A stretch of DNA of 64,000 nucleotides. Source: Nocardia acidivorans NBRC 108247 (GTDB lineage: Bacteria; Actinomycetota; Actinomycetes; Mycobacteriales; Mycobacteriaceae). Positions 60,143-64,000 of the stretch are shown here, piece after piece; the stretch's first letter is position 1, and the number at the start of each line of letters is the position of its first letter. The stretch covers positions 1 through 64,000 of the forward strand of contig NZ_BDAW01000036.1 in NCBI RefSeq assembly GCF_001625085.1. The letters run 5' to 3'. The notes under the pieces are model-generated. The model was not told where the DNA came from, searched no databases, and worked only from the letters and a program-made list of their open reading frames with translations. The position numbers and the translations under genes were made by a program.

Positions 60143-60206
60143 CGAAGTCTGTATTACTGTCCGTCTGGGTCGGTACGGACCCGTTGGGGCAGTGGGGTGG
60201 TAGGCA

Positions 60207-61037
60207 TTGGTCGACAAGGTCATTCGGGGGCCTGAACCGTTCATTCGGCAGGGCGTCGAGTTCGTTCTCTCCGGGTTGCGCACCTTCGGGCGCACCATTC
60301 AGCTCGCGGTGGCGGCGTTCCGCTACCTGGTCACCGATATCGTGGCCCTCAAACACCCGTGGCGCGACACCCTCCAACAGGGCTGGTTCATTGTCAGCGT
60401 CACCGCCATTCCCGCTGTGCTGGTATCGATTCCGTTCGGTGTCATCGTCGCGGTGCAGGTCGGCAGCCTTACCCAGCAGGTCGGCGCGAGTTCGGTCTCC
60501 GGTGCGGCGGGTGGGCTCGGTGTCATTCGGCAGGGCGCGCCCATGGTGACCGCGTTGCTGCTGGGCGGCGCGGCGGGCTCGGCCATCGCCGCCGATCTCG
60601 GCGCGCGCACCATTCGCGATGAGGTCGATGCCCTGCGCACCATGGGCATCGATCCGGTGCGCCGCCTGGTCGCCCCGCGGCTGGCCGCCATGATCGCGCT
60701 CACGCCGCTGCTGTGCATGCTCATCATCTTCATGGGTGTGTTCACCGGATACGTGATCGCCGTGGGCTTTCAGGGCGTCACGCCCGGCAGTTATCTATCC
60801 GCCTTCGCGGCCTTCGCCAAGATGAGCGATCTGGTGGTGGCCATCGTGAAGTCGGTCATCTTCGGAGTCATCGTGCTGATCGTCTCCTGTCAGCGCGGCC
60901 TGGAGGCCACGCACGGGCCCAAGGGGGTGGCCAATGCCGTGAACGCGGCCGTGGTGATCGGGGTGATCGCCGCCTTCGGTGTGAATCTGGTTGTGACGCA
61001 GCTGGTTTCCATGTTCATTCCGACGCAGGTGGGCTGA
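60207..61037 (+). CDS. Mce-associated permease, YrbE A type (MlaE family)
   Basis: 276 residues with about six membrane segments; VSVTAIPAVLVSIPFGVIVA, GGAAGSAIAADLGARTIRDE and DALRTMGIDPVRRLVAPRLA are the MlaE/YrbE signature. Forms the channel of a lipid-importing ABC-like Mce complex. The start is TTG 60207 with a weak ribosome site. Confidence 0.9.
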   Translation: MVDKVIRGPEPFIRQGVEFVLSGLRTFGRTIQLAVAAFRYLVTDIVALKHPWRDTLQQGWFIVSVTAIPAVLVSIPFGVIVAVQVGSLTQQVGASSVSGAAGGLGVIRQGAPMVTALLLGGAAGSAIAADLGARTIRDEVDALRTMGIDPVRRLVAPRLAAMIALTPLLCMLIIFMGVFTGYVIAVGFQGVTPGSYLSAFAAFAKMSDLVVAIVKSVIFGVIVLIVSCQRGLEATHGPKGVANAVNAAVVIGVIAAFGVNLVVTQLVSMFIPTQVG

Positions 61038-61906
61038 TGACCCAGGTTCCCGCCCGCTATCAACCGCTCGGCGCGGTCGGCCGGATCGCCGAGCGCGGCG
61101 CACAGGCTCCGCTGGGTGTCTTCGAATCCCTGGGGCACCAGGCGACTTTCGTCTACGAGGTACTGGCCGCGATACCGCATACGCTGCGGGTCTATCGCCG
61201 CCAGACCATGCTCATCCTCTCCGATATCACCTGGGGTTCCGGGGCGATCATCGTCGGCGGCGGCACCGTGGCGGTGCTGGCCTTCCTCGGAATCGCGGTC
61301 GGCGGCTCGATCGGCGTGGAGGGTTTCACCGCGCTGAACATGGTCGGCATGGGTCCGCTCACCGGTTTCGTCTCGGCGTACGCCAATACCCGGGAGATGG
61401 CTCCCATGGTGGCGGCCATCGGTTTCGCCGCGCAGGCCGGCTGCCGCATGACCGCCGAGATCGGGGCCATGCGCATCTCCGAGGAGATAGATGCCTTGGA
61501 GGCCATCGGAATTCGGCCCATGCCTTTCGTGGTGACAACCCGGGTGATCGCGGGGGTGATCACCATCGTCCCGCTGCATCTGCTCACCCTGATCCTGTCG
61601 TACCTGTCCTGCGCGACGGTGGTGAATGTGCTGCACGGGCAGTCCTCGGGCACCTACTACCACTACTTCAACGCGTTCCTGCAACCCGGTGATGTGATCG
61701 CATCCCTCATCAAGGCAACGATTTTCGTCATCACCATTATTCTCATCCACGGCTACCAGGGCTTCTACGCCTCGGGCGGTCCGGAGGGCGTGGGGCGGGC
61801 CTCGGGCCGGGCCATTCGCGCCAGCCTGGTGCTGGTGGTCATCCTGGACATGATCCTCACCATTGTGATCTGGGGCTTGGACGTCGGCATCAGGATCTCG
61901 GGGTGA
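61037..61906 (+). CDS. Mce-associated permease, YrbE B type (MlaE family)
   Basis: 289 residues, membrane protein paired with the preceding permease; AGCRMTAEIGAMRISEEIDA, LEAIGIRPMPFVVTTRV is the conserved loop. The ATG overlaps the yrbE A stop (TGATG). Confidence 0.9.
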   Translation: MTQVPARYQPLGAVGRIAERGAQAPLGVFESLGHQATFVYEVLAAIPHTLRVYRRQTMLILSDITWGSGAIIVGGGTVAVLAFLGIAVGGSIGVEGFTALNMVGMGPLTGFVSAYANTREMAPMVAAIGFAAQAGCRMTAEIGAMRISEEIDALEAIGIRPMPFVVTTRVIAGVITIVPLHLLTLILSYLSCATVVNVLHGQSSGTYYHYFNAFLQPGDVIASLIKATIFVITIILIHGYQGFYASGGPEGVGRASGRAIRASLVLVVILDMILTIVIWGLDVGIRISG

Positions 61907-61910
61907 GGGC

Positions 61911-62939
61911 ATGAGCGTGTTCAAGGATCACTCCGGTCGCAGTGCCGGACCGTGGATGCTGCGCCTGCGCGGTGTGGTCACGGCGATCGTCATCGTCACC
62001 GTCGCGGTGCTCGTAAGCTCCTATGCGCGTGGCTCGTTCGCCGATCGGTTCGGTCTGACCATCGACGCCGCCACCCTCGGTGAGGGGCTGGCACCGGGCG
62101 CGGAGGTGAAGTTCCGCGGCTATGCCATCGGCACCGTGCGCGAGGTCGAGACGGTCGGTTACGGTCATCAGCGCATTGCGGTGCAGATCGATCGGAATCA
62201 GGCGGCCGCGCTCACCGACGCGGTGACCGCGCGCTTCACCTCCTCGAATGTCTTCGGCTCCAGCGCGATCGAATTGGTGCCCGGCAATGGCGGTGCGCCA
62301 CTGCGGGAGAACGCCACCCTGCAGATCGCCGAGAACGCCACCAATGCCACCGTCGCGGGCGTCTTCCGGCGCGCGGCCCGGCTCACCACGGTGCTCGACT
62401 CCGATACCGTGCGCAGGCTTTTCGATCTGTTGCTGGACAATGCGGACAGCCTCGGCCCGGTGTTGCAGTCGTTCTTCGAGACCGCGCGCATGCTGGCCGA
62501 CGGGCAGCAGGCCCCGCTCGGGCACTACATCGAGATCGGCCGGGATATGACCGGCGCCTTCGCGACGCTGACGCCGTCGGTCGGGCACGCCATCCTCGCG
62601 GTGCTCGAACAGTCGGCCTACTTCGGTGACCCCGCCAATCGCGCGCGGACCGACAAGGCCACCGATGGCGTGGATCAGGCGGTCCTGATCGGTATCTCGG
62701 AGTTGCTGCGGCGCAACAACCCGGAGCTGGAGAAGGTGCTCAGCGGTGTGCTGGATGTCGCGGTCCCGGTCAGCGTCTCGCTCGGCACGGTGGCCCCGGC
62801 CTACAACCGGATTCCGAATCTGTTGCGCGCCATGAACGAAGCCTTCCCGGAGGTGGACGGCAAGGTGCAGCTGCAATTGGAGCTGATCGTGAAAACCATG
62901 CCGTATCTGGCCGATTCGCTGGGGGGTGCGCCGCGATGA
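61911..62939 (+). CDS. Mce family protein, A position
   Basis: 342 residues; one N-terminal membrane helix (VVTAIVIVTVAVLVSSYARG) followed by the MCE/MlaD domain (LGEGLAPGAEVKFRGYAIGT) and a long helical part. Substrate-binding subunit reaching out from the membrane. Four bases after yrbE B. Confidence 0.88.
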   Translation: MSVFKDHSGRSAGPWMLRLRGVVTAIVIVTVAVLVSSYARGSFADRFGLTIDAATLGEGLAPGAEVKFRGYAIGTVREVETVGYGHQRIAVQIDRNQAAALTDAVTARFTSSNVFGSSAIELVPGNGGAPLRENATLQIAENATNATVAGVFRRAARLTTVLDSDTVRRLFDLLLDNADSLGPVLQSFFETARMLADGQQAPLGHYIEIGRDMTGAFATLTPSVGHAILAVLEQSAYFGDPANRARTDKATDGVDQAVLIGISELLRRNNPELEKVLSGVLDVAVPVSVSLGTVAPAYNRIPNLLRAMNEAFPEVDGKVQLQLELIVKTMPYLADSLGGAPR

Positions 62940-63943
62940 ACGATATCGCCAGATCCTCGATCAAACTCGTGGTGTTCCTGCTCATCGTCTCGGCCTGCTC
63001 GGTCTTCATCGTGACCGCGCTGCGCACGCCCATTCCGGGTGACAAGGTCGGCTACGACGCCGTATTCACCGATGTGTCAGGGCTTTTCGCGGGTGACTCG
63101 GTGCGCATGTCCGGTGTGGCGGTCGGCAAGGTGGAGACGGTGGCGCTGGACGGCGCGCAGGCGCGGGTGCATTTCACCGTGGCCACCGACCGCCCGATCT
63201 ACGACAGCACCAAGGCCGCAGTGCGCTATCAGAATCTCATCGGCCAGCGCTATGTGGAGCTGCTCACCGGGGGCACGGCCGGTGTGAAACTGAAAGCGGG
63301 AGCGACCATTCCGGTGCAGCGCACCATCGCCAGCTTCGACGTCTCCAAACTCTTCAACGGTTTCAAACCGCTCTTCGACACCCTCGACCCCGGCCAGCTC
63401 AACCAGTTCGGCGACAATCTGCTGCGCGTCATCCAGGGTGACGGTTCCGGGATCGGCCCGGTGCTCTCGGATCTGGATACCCTCACCAAGCACGCCCGCA
63501 ACAGCGAGGCGGTGATCGTGCTGCTCATTCGCAATCTGGGTCTGGTCTCGGACGAGATCGGCGGCAAATCCCAGGCGGTCGGTGATCTGGTGGCACAGCT
63601 GGCCGGGATTCTGCGCCAGTTCACCAGTAAGACCCAGACCATTCTGTCGGCCATCGATTCGGCGAAAGCCGCTCTGGGACCGCTGGTTCCGCTGCTGGAG
63701 GAGACCCGCGACGCCTATGACGTGGCCTACGGCCCGGTCGACGGGCTGCTGCGGCGACTGGTGCCGCAGACCGATCAGCTCACCCGGATCCTGGCCATCA
63801 CCCCGCAGCTGGTCACCGGATTGAACGAGTCCGTACCGGGAAACGGGGTGAAGCCGCGGATCACCTGCTCCAACGGTGAGGCCGCCATGCCCGCCCTGGC
63901 CGATGTCATCCTGTCCACGCAGAACCTGGTGGTGTGCAAATGA
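62936..63943 (+). CDS. Mce family protein, B position
   Basis: 335 residues; N-terminal membrane helix (SIKLVVFLLIVSACSVFIVT), MCE domain (VFTDVSGLFAGDSVRMSGVA) and a helical tail ending in a Cys (NLVVCK). Overlaps the A gene by four bases (ATGA). Confidence 0.88.
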   Translation: MNDIARSSIKLVVFLLIVSACSVFIVTALRTPIPGDKVGYDAVFTDVSGLFAGDSVRMSGVAVGKVETVALDGAQARVHFTVATDRPIYDSTKAAVRYQNLIGQRYVELLTGGTAGVKLKAGATIPVQRTIASFDVSKLFNGFKPLFDTLDPGQLNQFGDNLLRVIQGDGSGIGPVLSDLDTLTKHARNSEAVIVLLIRNLGLVSDEIGGKSQAVGDLVAQLAGILRQFTSKTQTILSAIDSAKAALGPLVPLLEETRDAYDVAYGPVDGLLRRLVPQTDQLTRILAITPQLVTGLNESVPGNGVKPRITCSNGEAAMPALADVILSTQNLVVCK

Positions 63944-64000
63944 GGGGATTGATCCGGTACCTCGGCGAGCTGATTCGCGACACCCTGACCGGGCGCGGTG
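63940..64000 (+). CDS. Mce family protein, C position (5' end only)
   Basis: Twenty residues (MRGLIRYLGELIRDTLTGRG) before the window ends. Start overlaps the preceding stop (ATGA). The call rests on the operon order yrbE-yrbE-mce-mce; the MCE domain is not yet reached. Confidence 0.7.
   Translation, partial: MRGLIRYLGELIRDTLTGRG

Noticed and set aside
1..64000. CRISPR arrays, rRNA, tRNA, insertion sequences, integrase or phage genes
   Set aside because: No regular spaced repeats, no cloverleaf sequence and no transposase or integrase motif were noticed on either strand.

Overview
The window reads as chromosomal DNA from a high-GC, mycolic-acid-containing actinobacterium, most likely Nocardia or a close relative. 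The markers are an mce operon with paired yrbE permeases, an antigen-85-type mycolyltransferase, an AccD4-like acyl-CoA carboxylase beta chain, a usfX-sigF pair, a DUF397/XRE pair and many GTG or TTG starts. No rRNA, tRNA, CRISPR array, transposase or integrase was recognised. The genus is an inference; no comparison could be run.

Layout. 0-5.8 kb: the 5' end of a DUF222 gene, ilvD divergent from a TetR gene across twin operators, a sirtuin, an NmrA-like reductase and a D-cysteine desulfhydrase-like enzyme. 5.8-13 kb: a secreted Gmad2-like protein, an SDR plus FAD oxidoreductase pair, TetR/P450 across a palindromic operator, a TY-Chap-like protein and a steroid-5-alpha-reductase-type membrane enzyme behind a perfect KstR box. 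13-20 kb: GGDEF protein, DUF574 methyltransferase, M50-like peptidase, LLM flavin oxidoreductase, a protein joining a degenerate HD domain to HEAT repeats, a monooxygenase, and two 5'-truncated pseudogenes facing apart at an apparent deletion scar. 20-29 kb: a coiled-coil protein, an internally deleted alcohol dehydrogenase, uppP, stress-type SDR, YihY/BrkB, DJ-1/PfpI, Rv1733c-like protein, 2-hydroxyacid dehydrogenase, small membrane proteins and an ATP-dependent DNA ligase. 29-38.6 kb: amino-acid permease, HpnE-like oxidoreductase, TetR, two tandem DUF2236/MpaB oxygenases, a frameshifted LysE exporter coupled to an SDR and divergent from HxlR, and a GntR regulator. 38.6-41.5 kb: an accessory locus with DUF397 and XRE/DUF5753 genes flanked by two small-gene units that carry the same palindrome-promoter. 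41.5-47.5 kb: a SigF stress island (CsbD, thioesterase, STAS, PAS-ANTAR, UsfX, SigF, Vms1/Rv2629-like). 47.5-64 kb: secreted lipase, AccD4-like, ABC1 kinase, mycolyltransferase, a single-chain BC-BCCP-CT carboxylase, TetR plus alkB-rubA-rubA-rubB, and the start of an mce operon that runs off the end.

How it fits together. The right third is largely lipid and hydrocarbon handling: terminal alkane hydroxylation with its rubredoxin chain, acyl-CoA carboxylation, a lipase, a mycolyltransferase and lipid import by Mce. Two KstR-type boxes suggest that two further genes belong to the sterol-catabolism regulon. A second layer is general stress: three sites of exact form GTTT-N15-GGGTA stand before csbD, usfX-sigF and the DJ-1 gene, with two one-mismatch sites elsewhere. 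The least familiar part is the 38.6-41.5 kb locus, where an XRE/DUF397 pair of the Scr1-Scr2/WhiJ kind sits between two small genes whose promoters have the same -35/operator architecture with identical 18-base spacers.
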